From Aquanectria penicillioides (lineage: Eukaryota; Ascomycota; Sordariomycetes; Hypocreales; Nectriaceae), in assembly GCA_003415625.1 (NCBI GenBank), contig PYIU01000010.1, positions 2,478,501-2,542,500 on the forward strand: 64,000 nt of DNA, read 5' to 3'. A program made the position numbers and the translations under genes. Below, one piece after another: positions 24,113 to 35,730 of the stretch. Under the pieces are notes generated by a model. The model did not search any database. It saw nothing but the letters and a program-made list of their open reading frames with translations, and was not told where the DNA came from. Within the stretch, counting starts at the first letter, position 1. Every line of letters begins with the position of its first letter.

Positions 24113-25255
24113 TCATTGTATAACAACATTTATTGGATTGCAGGACCCATTTCCCTCGTTTAGCCCCCTTGAAATATGACTGTTGATGTGCTCCTCCAAT
24201 GTTGAATTGAACCATGGACCGCGTTCATGAAATGGTACATGGCCAAGCCCCTCGACAATGATGGTCTTTCCAGGGTTGAGACCGTTGATTAATTTCTGGC
24301 CAAGTTCCAGGGCCATCATCTTATCCTCGCTGCCATGTATGACCATGATCCTGTCCCTTCCCACTTCATCGGCCAAGGCCTTGAGTTGCTGAGAGTTTTG
24401 CTTGTGACCTCCAGCGGCCATAGCCTGCATCCAGAAACCGGTTTTCGGAAAGTGGCCTTTTTCGCTTTTGATGGTTTCCTGCGCAGCCCATCGTTCGTAG
24501 TTGTTTTCGAATTTCTTGTAACCCCTTCAGGAACCCGGCATTTCGGCGTATTCTCATCGGGAAGTTCGATTTCATCTGCGCTTTTTAGCCACGACGATGG
24601 AAAGCAACCAACTGCGGTGACATGGATATCCTTCTCTAGTGTCTTAGGCACCAACAGACCTATAGCACGAGGGACAAACTCTGTCCACGGGCCTGTATTT
24701 TCAATCTTTGCACTAGTCGACCAAAGGTTTAGGGTGGCGATTCGATCTGGTATCAAGTTACCAATCTGTTGGGTGATCATTCCACCCAGGCTGCCTCCGC
24801 CAACATGAAGCGATCTGTGAGCGGTCCAGCCCAGATGGTTCGCGACTTCTATGATGTCCTGAGCCATGCCTAGAGTTGAGTAGCCAGTGAGGGCATAGGG
24901 ATGGTCAGAGTTGCCCATGCCCAGATTATCCACGAGCAAAAGGGAATACTCGGATGACTTTCGGTGACCAAAATAGAGGACTTGAATTTGGAAATCGGAT
25001 TTTGTAGCACCAAGACCTCCAATGAGCTGTAAAGGTATTAGGCACAATCAGCCTTGATAGTGCAAGGTGTGCATTGAGGTAAAAATATACAATCATTTTA
25101 TTAGTGCCATCGCCATGAACTTCCCAGCTGACCTTGCGCGAGCCAATTTTACCAGTGGTGATTGTCAAAAAGCCGCTTTGGTGTGGTTCCAAGTCCCAAA
25201 TGGTGGTAGGGAATGCTGGATGCTTTGAGATTGTGTCAAGGTTTGCGAATTTCAT
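24113..25255 (-). CDS. alpha/beta hydrolase, single-base frameshift
   Basis: Exon 25255-25091 and exon 25026-24113 flank a clear intron (GTATAT..TTTACAG). The protein has the family's order: LIGGLGATKSDF, the DNLGMGNSD loop, the nucleophile elbow GGSLGGM (Ser), an acidic position in HGSEDKM and a histidine in GLGHVPFHE. The frame changes by one base at the C4 run 24522-24525. Upstream reads ...KCRVPEG and downstream reads GYKKFENNYERWAAQE, so one extra base in that run would give a normal protein of about 359 residues. No plausible intron covers the break, because the needed frame has a stop six bases upstream. It is either a recent pseudogene or a sequence error. Substrate unknown; members include esterases and epoxide hydrolase-like enzymes. 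Confidence 0.75.
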
Positions 25256-26603
25256 GATGAGATCTTCGAAAGCAGAGAGAGAGGTCGAAAAAGCAACGAG
25301 TTTGTAACAATGTCAAGAGCTAGTTGGATCACAGAAGAAGATTAAAGCGGATGAAGTAAGTGGACAATTGAGGCGAAACACACGGCCTTAAATTAATGCT
25401 ATCAGAGCTTGAGTAGCTCCGTCCCATGTGGCTTTCGGGGGCCAATCAGTGCCTTCTTGGCATATCCCTCCCCATTTTCGTCCCACCATTCGTATTCCGT
25501 ATTTCAAATCTGCATCTTTTCTCAGCACGGCACTAGCTCACACCCTCCTTGACTTCCATCTTTCCGGTCATTCCAGACATTGATGAGAGACAAGATATAA
25601 TTGGTGTGCCTTGAATTTATTTTCTCCGCCTTTATCCTTGATCTATATCATGCATCGTGGGGCGGTGAACTACAGATCATGTCACCTACGACATATGGCC
25701 ACAAAACGCTAGCCATAAACGAAGAGCTAGTGATCCTTGCACACAAAAAAGCTATGAAGCTTTGAGGAATAATATTGGTAGCAATTAGGATTACTGGTAT
25801 TCTTTCCTTCCTTACGATGGGGCATAGAACGAAGGGACAATAATTTACTAATGTCTTGGGGACATCATTATTGACTCATCAAGGATACATCTCCTAAATT
25901 ACTTGAGAGCAGCCCAACTTTTTCCTATTTGCTGACACTCGGTAAATTCACGTGGAGAGACAGGTGTTCTTCTCCAAAGTGCTCCATTATGTAGCGCAAG
26001 ATTGCATCCCCGTAGCTACTGAACGCAACGACGATCAAACCACGTGTCTCAAGTTTATTGTGTAAATAAGTAGCACATGCGTAGATGGATTCACATAACA
26101 TGCATAGGGGTCTAGCTAAAGACGTGTCCAAGTAGTGCTTCGATGATTTGCTCTCTAGACTGCTAACTTGAAAGATCTGTTAATTTGGTCTGGTTATAAC
26201 TCTCCGCATAATGAAAATATGATCAACAAGGCGCGGTGTTCACATATGGCGAACAGGCCGAGATCAGCAATAGGCCTCAGGGGACAGGTCTGTGCCGAAT
26301 TGCAACGATTAGCTCAAGGCCTGTCAAACTTTTGTGCTATCTCGCACGCCTCGGCGTGCATCAGACACCGATACCGTACGAGCTTCCGAATTGGGAAATT
26401 CGGCGCCGCAATGCGAGTATCCACTCCGGAATTGGGCTCACGGGACTTGCATGGTTCAAGCAGCTGTCCATGACGTTAACTTATTAATCCTACTTGGGTA
26501 GATCAATCCCGTGATCCAAGAGAATTCATTTATGACTTTTTACTTTTAAGGGCATGGAATCTGGCCAGTATCCAGCACGATTGACGAAAATCTACAGCCC
26601 TCA
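25256..26603. other. intergenic, 1.3 kb
   Basis: No supported gene. Confidence 0.45.
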
Positions 26604-27062
26604 ATGGATCAACGTCTCCACAGCACGAGGAGATCAAAGGCCTGTTGCCAATGCAAGAAGCGCAAGACAAGGTGTTCTGGTAAGCAATCAAACTCCACAC
26701 TCCATTCAACTCGCATATTCTTACTTTTTAGGCTATCCTCCACCATGAGAAGACTGTTCGGTATGCAGCATGCCCTGAACTCAGATATTTCACAGGCTGC
26801 CTTGCATAAAGCAGCGGGAAATGAAATGTCGCTTCAGCCAGAGAAAAATTCCTATAAGGAAAAACGGTGCGCCTTGTTAAATGCCACTGAAGTTAGACGC
26901 CTACTGATACGGAGTCTGCTTTTAGTGAATGTGTCGCTTGTCACAAAGGTGCCCGTGTCCCCGACCCCGTCTGTATCATCGCAAATCCTCGAACTCGAAA
27001 TTCCCAAGGTCTATGTTCCTCTATTATTCTTCAATTTTTCTTTGTGCTATTATGCCTTCTAG
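26604..27062 (+). pseudogene. Zn2Cys6 transcription factor fragment with stop inside the zinc cluster
   Basis: The frame opens with an ATG and the first half of a fungal zinc cluster (RSKACCQCKKRKTRC). The donor at 26680 (GTAAGC) and the acceptor ending at 26731 (CTTTTTAG) give an in-phase continuation. It reads GYPPP, then TGA at 26746-26748, then EDCSVC, which is the expected second Cys pair. After that the frame closes again and nothing resembling a regulatory domain follows. It looks like a decayed N-terminus. Zn2Cys6 proteins are DNA-binding regulators found only in fungi and close relatives. Confidence 0.6.
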
Positions 27063-27843
27063 ATGAAGAATCCATCATGCGATACGTATTGTATTGATAA
27101 CGAAGCCTTCAGATACCCTCGAGCAACGATGCGACAGATACCCCAAGACACTCGAACGTAGCTTCTAATTCGACTCTCTACATCGATCATCTCCTGTATC
27201 AAACCCGGAATTCTACCGCGTCCAATTCTATCTTACGACTTCCAATAAAGGTACTTTCTGACGCAATTGATTCTGTCCTCCAAGTTCTTTGGCGCTTCCT
27301 ATTCCTTGGCGACTTAGCTGCTTGCTGACGGAGCTAGCTCTAGGGGAATGGTCTGATCGGTATGTTTCACCTAAGGAATACCAGTTCCAGGATCTAGGTA
27401 CACGCAACCACTATCCCGATCCCGAGTGATAGCTATTAAGACTTCCATGCGACGGTATTTGGAAATCAGAACCTTGTAATCCTAGCCGGATGTCCAATTG
27501 AGTCAAGAAGTAGAGAGGGATGGCTGTAGGCCCATTTATTAGCATTGGCAAAATGCAGTAAACGTTTGACTGACCATCATGCAGGCGCGTTCCAATTTGA
27601 CGCCATGTCCCTTACCATTGAGATCATCGAAATTAGCTACCACAGATGTGAGAATGCCTCCTAATACCTATGAGCATATGTCCTGCGGAGTGGAGAAAGA
27701 AACGCACCTTCCCAAGGACGAGTGTCCTCTCAGAAAACACCCGACACAAATGTTGTTGGGTGAAGGTGTAAGTTGTGACCGATTTGTTTATTCTGCTTCA
27801 CTTAGTCCTCTGGCTTGCCCAATTCTCAACATCATCTCAAATT
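27063..27843. other. no gene; where the alcohol oxidase C-terminus should be
   Basis: The minus strand downstream of the truncated oxidase holds no FAD/GMC C-terminal sequence. No intact gene is seen on either strand. Confidence 0.5.
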
Positions 27844-29282
27844 CTATCTCACCTTCAGTCCGCTGTTCTGGAGAGGAGTCAGACTCCACAGACTGCCAGC
27901 AGAGATGACCACCTTCTTAGCCTTGATAATCACCTTTTGAGTCACGTTCCGGGCATCATGGCCTCCAACCGTCCGGTTAGTATTCCTTGATGCCCAAGTT
28001 CCAACCATACCATCGGCCACTGTTTTCCCCCTCTCATTCCTTAGCAATACCTTTTCTGCTAAGAATCCTTCAATGAACCCTGCTCCGCATTTCGCCGCGT
28101 CTGGAAACCACCCATCCACTGGGCATCGTTTCTCGCCTCTCCAGCCCCCAGACCACAATAGCCATCATCATGTTCGCACCCACCAGTATTCTGTGGTACA
28201 GCTTTCGTACTGAAGCCCAACTTTCGCCCCCCGTCGAGTAGCGTAGAATTTCCATGATTGTGTTGAATGGGTTTGTCGCTAACCCCCATGTGATCCCAAA
28301 CACGATCAAGGCAAGCTTGGAATTCGAGGGAATTGAAGAATGTAAGACCAAACCTTTGTGCCCATTCATCACGTACAGTACTCTGTGTTTGTAGACAGGC
28401 ACTCCAGTTCACAGCTCCCCCTCCTCCAAAGCATGATCCAGCTATAGCAGTTATTGACCCATCATCTGACATGACCAATCCCCCCTGTTCGAATGCATAG
28501 AAGAAGGCCTCCTGCTGATTAAGAGGCAGGGATGACGCGGGGAAATGATATCCTTTTATCTACAACAATAACCTCGTGGCCTGCTGTGGCAATGTTCTTC
28601 GCGACAACACCTGCGCCGCAACCTGAGCCGACCACAATGACATCTGTTTCGAGTTGATAGGGGGAGTTAGACTGGGGAAATTGCATAAACTCAAAGGGAT
28701 AGGTCCAACAAGGGGTCCAGTCACGAGGGATAGCCAGAAACCCAGAAACAGCATTGAACAAAGAACTACTGCGAGCATAGACGTGCTTAGCAAGTATCGT
28801 AAGCTGTTTGAAGAGCAAACGAAGTGAAGGCTGGAAACTAGTTCTCCAAGAATGGAGGACTAACGTTCGGTCTTGGATGGAAAGCGCCGGGAAAATAGTG
28901 AGGTAGCCAGTAAGAGGAATTGCTATGAGCCAGTTGCTAATAGAAACATCAGTCAGCTCTGAGTAAAGGTATACTTCATGGTCAATATGAGAGGCGCGGC
29001 GTACTTCATCACTGACAGAAGCGTACGGAGAGAAGCCAGTTTATCCTCGGGGAATTCGGCAAGTATTCTTTTCAGAATATCCTGAAACAAGGGCAGCTGT
29101 GAGGGTGTCTCTGCAAGATAACCCTCAAGAACAATTGCATCAGACGAACCAAGCGCAGTGGTATCGGAGAGGTAGTTGATGGTTTCATTATACCCGATGG
29201 TAGTAACATGAGCTACATCGAGTGTATCTGTAGTACTTCTCTGCGTGGAAGAGATCACAGTGTCCATGATGGACATCATCAT
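27844..29282 (-). pseudogene. long-chain fatty alcohol oxidase (GMC family), truncated and frameshifted
   Basis: The N-terminal half of a fungal FAO-type enzyme is clear. A helical start (FPEDKLASLRTLLSVMKY) is followed, after a break, by the FAD-binding motif DVIVVGSGCGAGVVA. The AGSCFGGGGAVNWSACLQTQ substrate/FAD segment and EKRCPVDGWFPDAAKCGAGF come next, then KVVISAGSLWSLTPL. The frame shifts in the T4 run at 28552-28555 and again in the C5 run at 28145-28149. The coding sequence stops at 27844, where the family continues for roughly another 300 residues, including the GMC C-terminal domain and catalytic His/Asn. Intact enzymes oxidise long-chain alcohols to aldehydes in omega-oxidation, usually in peroxisomes. 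This copy should be inactive. It is divergent from the regulator relic at 30329. Confidence 0.8.
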
Positions 29283-30328
29283 AGTCCATTAAGCCTTATT
29301 AAGGAGGTTTGGATGGGATGGTGCTGGCAAACCATACAGGAGAGGACTGTATTCGAGGCTGTTGCTGTTGCCATAGCTTCATTTCTGGATCAACACAACG
29401 CGGAAAAGATACAACAGACCACAATGAAGCAGTGAGATAAGAACAGCAAGTTCAGAGTCAATGTCCTCATTGGAGTATTGTCCTAGGACATCTAGGCAAC
29501 ATAAATACATAAATATAATTCAAAGGCATAGATCAGTTGGCTTTCACATGTACACCTACCCGAAATCCGATTGGGACGGGAATAGGCCGAGGTCATGACC
29601 CATACATACCCCGCGTCGGGAGGTCAGCACTGCGACATGAGCAGAGCGCAGTGATGGCTCAAATGCAAAAACCATAAGTTGTGTTAGAGGGGTGTCTGCA
29701 AAAGCTTGCAAAGTGCAGAAAGCATACCTAAAGAGGGTGCAAAATTAGTTCAGAAGTGGGTTTGACCGCTCGTCTAGGGTGGAATTAACTCGACAACACC
29801 AGAGGCATCCGAGGCCAATAACCTGCATCTGACGTGGAATAACGGTGTGAGCGGTTCGATGAAATTCGTGGGGGAATCATCCTCGCACTGTAAAAAGCCT
29901 GGATACTGTCGCAGGGTAAGTCTCATGAGGTACCTAAAGAGTGAGAACCTGGTTCGAGGCGTTCCAGGGTTCTGACACCAAGATTCATACCCCTCATTTT
30001 CTCGAAGTGGAGGCCGATTTAAATTTGATGTGTGATGAAACACCTCCGCGGCTACCTCATAGCTCCAGGTTTCCTCGGCATGAAATGTTGACTAGCGGTA
30101 CTGTAGCCTGAGGTCGGAGTGAGACATCCAGGGGATCTTTTCCCTTCGGCTGGACGGAGCCCGAGCAGTCTCGTAGCCTGAAATCCCCGCGGACCCAACA
30201 CTCGCTCTGTCTTCGCGTAGCACAAAAGGAGGAAATGGAAGACAGCATCATTTTCTTGCTACGTGCCTGTTGAATCCCATTCTGACTGGACACAAAAGTT
30301 TGAAGTTTACTACATTGCATTTCGCGCC
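29283..30328. other. divergent intergenic region between oxidase and regulator relics
   Basis: About 1 kb between two divergently oriented broken genes, presumably once a shared promoter region. No gene was seen. Short frames on the minus strand have no motifs. Confidence 0.45.
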
Positions 30329-33004
30329 ATGCCTTCACCGAACGGAAATCCAAAAGCCGTCAAGTTCGTCCCTTACAGAACGAGTCGGATCAGAGTGAGA
30401 AAACGGCCCTCATCCTGTCTCCAGTGTCGATTGCGAAAGATTCGATGCATCCAAGACAGGGCCGAAGAGGTGCATGCAATGCTGCAGGGTCGACAAGGAC
30501 TGCAGCTTCTCACCAAGACGTGAACCAGCGTAGGTGCTGGACCTCCCACGTCAAAGATCTGAAAGAATTGACTGCGGATGCCGCCTTTTAGCTCCAGTCC
30601 GCGGGCAGAATCTCAGATATGCATCGTGTCAGCCACGATGACCCGGATTATGCCTACCCCCAGGTCTAGACAGGAAGACCTAGTAAGCGAACAAACCCCA
30701 CCAAGCTCTCGAGGCTTCCTGCGACTCCAATCAGGATCAAGTCCAGATTCCTTCCAACAACCAAGAAGCCCTCATGCACATTCGACTAACAAAAATGGGC
30801 CTGGGTTGATTTCGGACCTCCCAAATCTCGCAGGTATGAATCCGCTAGACACCCAGATGCTCGCCCAGCAGGGCTGTTTTAGTATACCAGATCAGCAAGC
30901 TCTAGACCAGTTTTTCATGCAGTATTTTCTCCATGTTCATCCCCTACTGCCAATTATAAATGAAGCCCAGTTTTGGAAAATGCATCAAGGGACCACTACC
31001 GGCGAAAATATTGGAAGTGGACAGTTATCTCTTCTATTACTGTACGGAATTTTATGTCTCTGCTAGTGTAAGTCAATGAGTCCGCTCAGGGTTGAGTCGG
31101 ACGTTTTCTAAGATTTTTTGCAGTACATATCGACACACTTAAGCGAGAGCCTTGGGTTTCACAGTATCCATCAAACACAGACTGTCTATTATACGCGCGC
31201 AAAGGTAGCCTTCACCTAACATTTTCATTTGAGCTTCGCTAAATTACCTAGCTGTTACACGATTCACTCTTCGAGCGATCACAAATTTCGATAGCACAAA
31301 CAGCGCTACTCTTATCCCACCGCTATTTCATTCAGCCTCCTCAATCACTCAACAATCGAGCCCCTATGTGGCTGAGCATAGCTATATTCCATGCTAAAGA
31401 GGCTGGAGCCCACGTATATAACAAAATGCCTCTTCCAGCAACGATAGAGGATGCACGACTGCAACAAACTTTGAAGCGATTATGGTGGTGCTGCATTATT
31501 CGAGATCGGATCATGCCATTGGCCTCACGTCAAACCATTCAAATCTCGCCTTTGGATTTTGATTTAGAAAGTCAACCACCCCTAAATGCTTCCGACCTGG
31601 CAGATGAAATTCAAAATTCGACCGTTTATACCAGCGACATCAAGAAGTCACTAGTTGAAATACTAGGAGAACTTGTCAAACTCTGCGTCATTCTCACAGA
31701 TGTTTTATCATTCAGGCCGCACTCGCATGGTGACGGTGAAACCCAAATACAACAAGCGAAGCAAACAAATCGGATTCAAAACTCTCGGTCATTATTGAAG
31801 CAATGGTATAGTTCCATGTGCCGTATTCAACAAAGAGATCAAATAAAACGGCATTTCAGCCCCACACTATCAGAGTCTTGTGAGGGGTTTGTTACTTTGT
31901 TTTCGAATATAGTCGTCATGTATTACCAGTGCGTGATCCAAAGCTTTCTAGATGCAGTACAGTTACTGACAAGCATCATAGTTCTGCCAACTTAGTTCTG
32001 TGTCACTATGAGACTTTCCTCCTGGAAGATTGGAATTTATCCAAAAGCCTTGCCTTAGGTGAAGCTAGTAGTCACCCAGTTGGGCAACAAGTACAGCTTT
32101 CGGTTTCTCAGCTAGTCCAATGTTTAGGCCAGCTCGTGGGCTTGCGTCTAGTACGGTGGATACCATTAAGCTCGTGAGTCAATGGCATTTCTTTTTAGGG
32201 TTAGAGCTGATCTTCATTCCTCTTCAAAGGATAGGATGTGCCATTTTTCCTCTCGCTCTTCAGGTCCTAGACCTTCAACTTCTATCCACAATATGTGCCA
32301 CACAACCAGACCTTCGCCCTGACCTAGCTATTCTGAAGCTGAGGCAGAAGGGTTTCAGTTACCTTATTCAGACTATGCAAACCTGTCGCCCTCGCTTTAT
32401 CGTAATTAACTGGGCTCTCCATTGCATTCGCGTTAGCGTCCAATCTTTCCATCGACTTCTGCAGCAACACCATTCACTTTCTTTGGGCAGAGACTCTCAC
32501 CTTCTGCATCCATCAAGGACTTGCACAGATCTTTTCCGTCAGCGCCCTCTTCTATACCTTTCCTTGACCACAGCTATAGACTCTAGTATGGCCAGTGGGA
32601 AGATACCTGAAGCAAATGACTTACTAATGTACTTTGCGAATATGGAGGGTAACAAGGTCGATTGGGTTCACTCGTCACATTATGAGGCTTTTTCAGAGTC
32701 TTTCAGCTTAGGCGATATCTACATATTAACTCACGTGGAAGAGCAAAGCTCGAATATTTGGGAATACGAGAACCAGTCTGAGCTTACAGCTAGTACTAGC
32801 TCCGTATCAGAGGTTAAGTCTATCCAAGACTCAAAGCGGGTTTCCCGAGAAAGCGCCGATCAGGGCGACAGTTCTCAACATGGAATGGATCAAAGGGAAC
32901 ATCAACAGACTTGTATGCCAGGAAGTATTGACTGCTGTGATAGAGTAAATGACGCTCATGTATTTGCAGATCTGATGGACCAAATATCGATATTTTCATG
33001 TTAG
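30329..33004 (+). pseudogene. Zn2Cys6 / fungal-specific regulator (cutinase factor 1-beta-like), broken
   Basis: The N-terminus has a zinc cluster split by one base. CLQCRLRKIRC is in one frame, and the second half (GPKRCMQCCRVDKDC) is in another; the shift lies at about 30448-30455. A middle region (FSIPDQQALDQFFMQYFLHVHPLLPIINEAQFW) ends at a TAG at 31064-31066. After it the frame resumes at about 31126 (YISTHLSESLGFHS) with normal introns: 31200 to about 31249, 31929-31981 and 32174-32229 fit phase well. The order and wording (YFLHVHPLLP, AKLLHDS, WLSIAIFHAKEAGAH, LKRLWWCCIIRDR, MYYH) match the fungal_trans family that contains CTF1-beta, activators of cutinase and fatty acid genes in Fusarium. 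Two lesions make it a probable pseudogene, but long intact stretches show the decay is recent, or that the lesions are errors. Confidence 0.7.
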
Positions 33005-33165
33005 TTTAGTCTTATTGACTCGAAAGCGGAGGCTGGCTCAATTCACGTATGAATATAGACACCAATGGCCTGGCAATATTATCAGTTGATATTTTCAAGG
33101 TATCAAGATGTGGGGCCCGGCCCGCTTCATCTTCAATTTCTCTGCTGATGTATGACATGAATACA

Positions 33166-34686
33166 TTATGGAATAAGTGCACATGTAAGATTGGATTCCA
33201 CCAGATCAAACCAAAGGCCACCGAACCCTGAATCCTTCATCATTCTCACATGCTTGACGAAATCAAGCATCTTTAACATACATGTGTTCTGCACGGGGAA
33301 GTTGCGCAGGTTTTCCAGCAGGTCCTCCTCACCTGAGCCTTCAACTTCAAACATGGAGATAAAAAGTGGGAATGTGACAGGAAACGCTCCCACACCCTGA
33401 TTGTTATTCTGAGAAAAGAATGATGAGATTTCTTGGATTATCTGATGAGCATACAATTGCCCCAGGTTATCCTGAACCCTAAAGGGGAAACGTAGGCGAT
33501 GAATGACAAGCAAGGCCGCGAGACGGTAAGCATTGGCTTGCATCGTCATCATATGTCGTTCTGTTTTTTCATACGCTGTGAATGAATGTGGATATTCTGG
33601 CGCCCACCGCTCAATACTATTTTCTATGTCTGTGTAGCAATCCTTAGGGCGCTCTCGGTTCGTTGACTTCCAATTTGGAGCGGCGGCGCTAATCTTGGCT
33701 GCGTGACTCTGCTCGCAGAGACAATATAGAAGAGGTAGAAGAGTTGAGCATAAGCCGACGTATCGATCTGCAATTATTCTGTCTTGATTACAGAGCCTGA
33801 TTATAGGCACCTTGCGTTGGGCCAGGCAGCAAACTATGTCCAGAAGAACTGGACACAGTGTGATGGTGTCGAAGTCAGAGACTCTGCCCAAGACCGGATA
33901 CCAAGTCTGGGCCGAAATCAGCGCACTCTGCACAATGGAGTGCGCTGAGGTTGCAGAGGAATTAGTGAGGATCTCGAATACGAACAAGGCCTGGCCAAGA
34001 AGCAAGACACAGAGTGCGTCTTGAGATCGCACAATCTCTGCGCTTTGCAATGTCTGCAACGCCCTCGTTCCCCTATGCAGATCGGGTGTTGCCCAGGGTA
34101 GGCAAGAAGCTTGGTAATGTGCTACCAGTGCCAGGAAGGCCAGATAACCGTCTGTGATGACGGGGGCTGAGTGGTACAACACAGAGTATATCGCAATTCG
34201 AAAATCTCGCATGAAGCTCCGTCCCATGGCGAAGGGGCTGTGCATGATCGTAAACTTGTCTTCGCTCGTTACGATATCCATCGCATCCAAAGCGGTTTGT
34301 GGTGTGAATCGGCGCCGAAACATCTCCTCTTGAAACTTTGTTGGGAACATGCTGTGGTTGTTTGCACGTTGGTTCATAGACAGTGCCGTGTAGGACGACG
34401 TGGTACGGGCGACATCGAGCGTGGTCCTACCAGAGCGGAAATCGAGAGTATGGGTGACTGATTTGATATTGTTCGCATCTTCCACCTCATCTGGGCTTCT
34501 CTCCCAGACCTGCAGACTGCCATGGCCAAAAGGCCTCAGTACCGGCCGCCGGCCTTTTCGCTTCTTTTTGCGAGATGTGCGGCAATCAATTCTCAGATAC
34601 TGACAACGAATGCATGTCTCTGCGGATGACGCAAAAGAGCACCTCTCTTTGCTCTGATAGCAATGGTCGCAAGCCTTTGGTGTCAT
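33166..34686 (-). CDS. Zn2Cys6 transcription factor
   Basis: A single frame of 506 residues starting at an ATG. Residues 6-36 hold a complete zinc cluster (CDHCYQSKERC, then CIRCQYLRIDC), so all six cysteines are present. A basic linker (RKKKRKGRR) follows. The remainder is helical and Leu-rich (about residues 120-500) without the well-known fungal_trans signature, as in the C6 regulators of aflR-like or unclassified type. It runs tail to tail with the broken regulator at 30329-33004 and upstream of the P450 in the opposite direction. A role in controlling the P450 is possible by position only. Confidence 0.85.
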   Translation of the reverse strand: MTPKACDHCYQSKERCSFASSAETCIRCQYLRIDCRTSRKKKRKGRRPVLRPFGHGSLQVWERSPDEVEDANNIKSVTHTLDFRSGRTTLDVARTTSSYTALSMNQRANNHSMFPTKFQEEMFRRRFTPQTALDAMDIVTSEDKFTIMHSPFAMGRSFMRDFRIAIYSVLYHSAPVITDGYLAFLALVAHYQASCLPWATPDLHRGTRALQTLQSAEIVRSQDALCVLLLGQALFVFEILTNSSATSAHSIVQSALISAQTWYPVLGRVSDFDTITLCPVLLDIVCCLAQRKVPIIRLCNQDRIIADRYVGLCSTLLPLLYCLCEQSHAAKISAAAPNWKSTNRERPKDCYTDIENSIERWAPEYPHSFTAYEKTERHMMTMQANAYRLAALLVIHRLRFPFRVQDNLGQLYAHQIIQEISSFFSQNNNQGVGAFPVTFPLFISMFEVEGSGEEDLLENLRNFPVQNTCMLKMLDFVKHVRMMKDSGFGGLWFDLVESNLTCALIP

Positions 34687-35730
34687 ATTGGATGGTATGT
34701 TGTCCAGGGTTTGTGATCATTCTCAACACGTCCATGGTCACGAGCGGGGTGAACCTGTGGGATTGAAAAGATCCCTACCCACAAATTACGAGACAAGGCG
34801 TGTGCAAGCAATCTTTAGTCATTCAGGAATAACGACAGTCTTAGTTATTGGCCGAAGGACCTGGGTTCCAGAAGCTATGCAAACCTGCATTGAGATGCCC
34901 CGCAACGTTGACGCCAAGCGACGATGTCTGCAGGGAAGCCGAGTTAATCCGGCCGATGCAGCTCTATTGCTGGCTGAAGATAGTCGGTCTAACCAAGTGT
35001 AGCAAAATATGTCCGGTCAACACCAACCCAGGCGTGTTAGTCGGTGCTTCTGACGGGGGCTTCCAGGCCATCAACCCTAGCTGAGGCTGAGGTACATGTG
35101 GTAACTTGAAGCCCTCGAACGGTGCGCACTGTACATAACCTGTCGTGAGAGCGTCACTGTCACGACTCTTTGACGGTAATGCAACGCAAGTCTTGCGGAG
35201 TAGTGGACCCGGCCAGAACATTTGCCGCCAAGCAGAGCACCTGTACCCAGTCGACTCACTCTCCGCAAATGAGGCAGGGTCAAGACCAGCTGCATAGACC
35301 TCATGTGCGGCGGTTTATTGTAATGGTCTGGAACAAGGGGCCACTTTGGACACATGCCTCTTATCCCAATTCAGAAAAAGGTATCCGAGGACGGGGTTGG
35401 TCTCGGCTATTTGTCGCAGGTGGAGTTTTTCTTTTTCTTGTCTCTGTGAGAAATGGACGTCTGAATCAAGAAAAAAATATCCGAATAGTTTAGACTCGCG
35501 CAACAAGCTTGTGTAAAGCCTCGGAATTCGCCTTCTCTTCTAAGCCTAACGTCAAAGATGTAAATTGAGGTATATGATTCAGTATAAGAATCATCTCGAG
35601 GTCAAAAGTTTACAGAAATTTTTACACTTGATTTCAAATACAACATCTTCATGTGCTGTCTTGCATCTCTCAATTCCTACCCTATACTACCTTCCTGTTT
35701 GGAGCTATTCAACGACACAACGTTGCCGTA
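34687..35730. other. divergent intergenic region, regulator / P450
   Basis: About 1 kb between the start of the Zn2Cys6 gene and the P450 start. No gene was seen. It is the likely promoter region for both. Confidence 0.5.

Noticed and set aside
24335..24808. 157-codon plus-strand frame across the hydrolase
   Set aside because: It lies antisense to conserved hydrolase sequence and has no recognisable domain.
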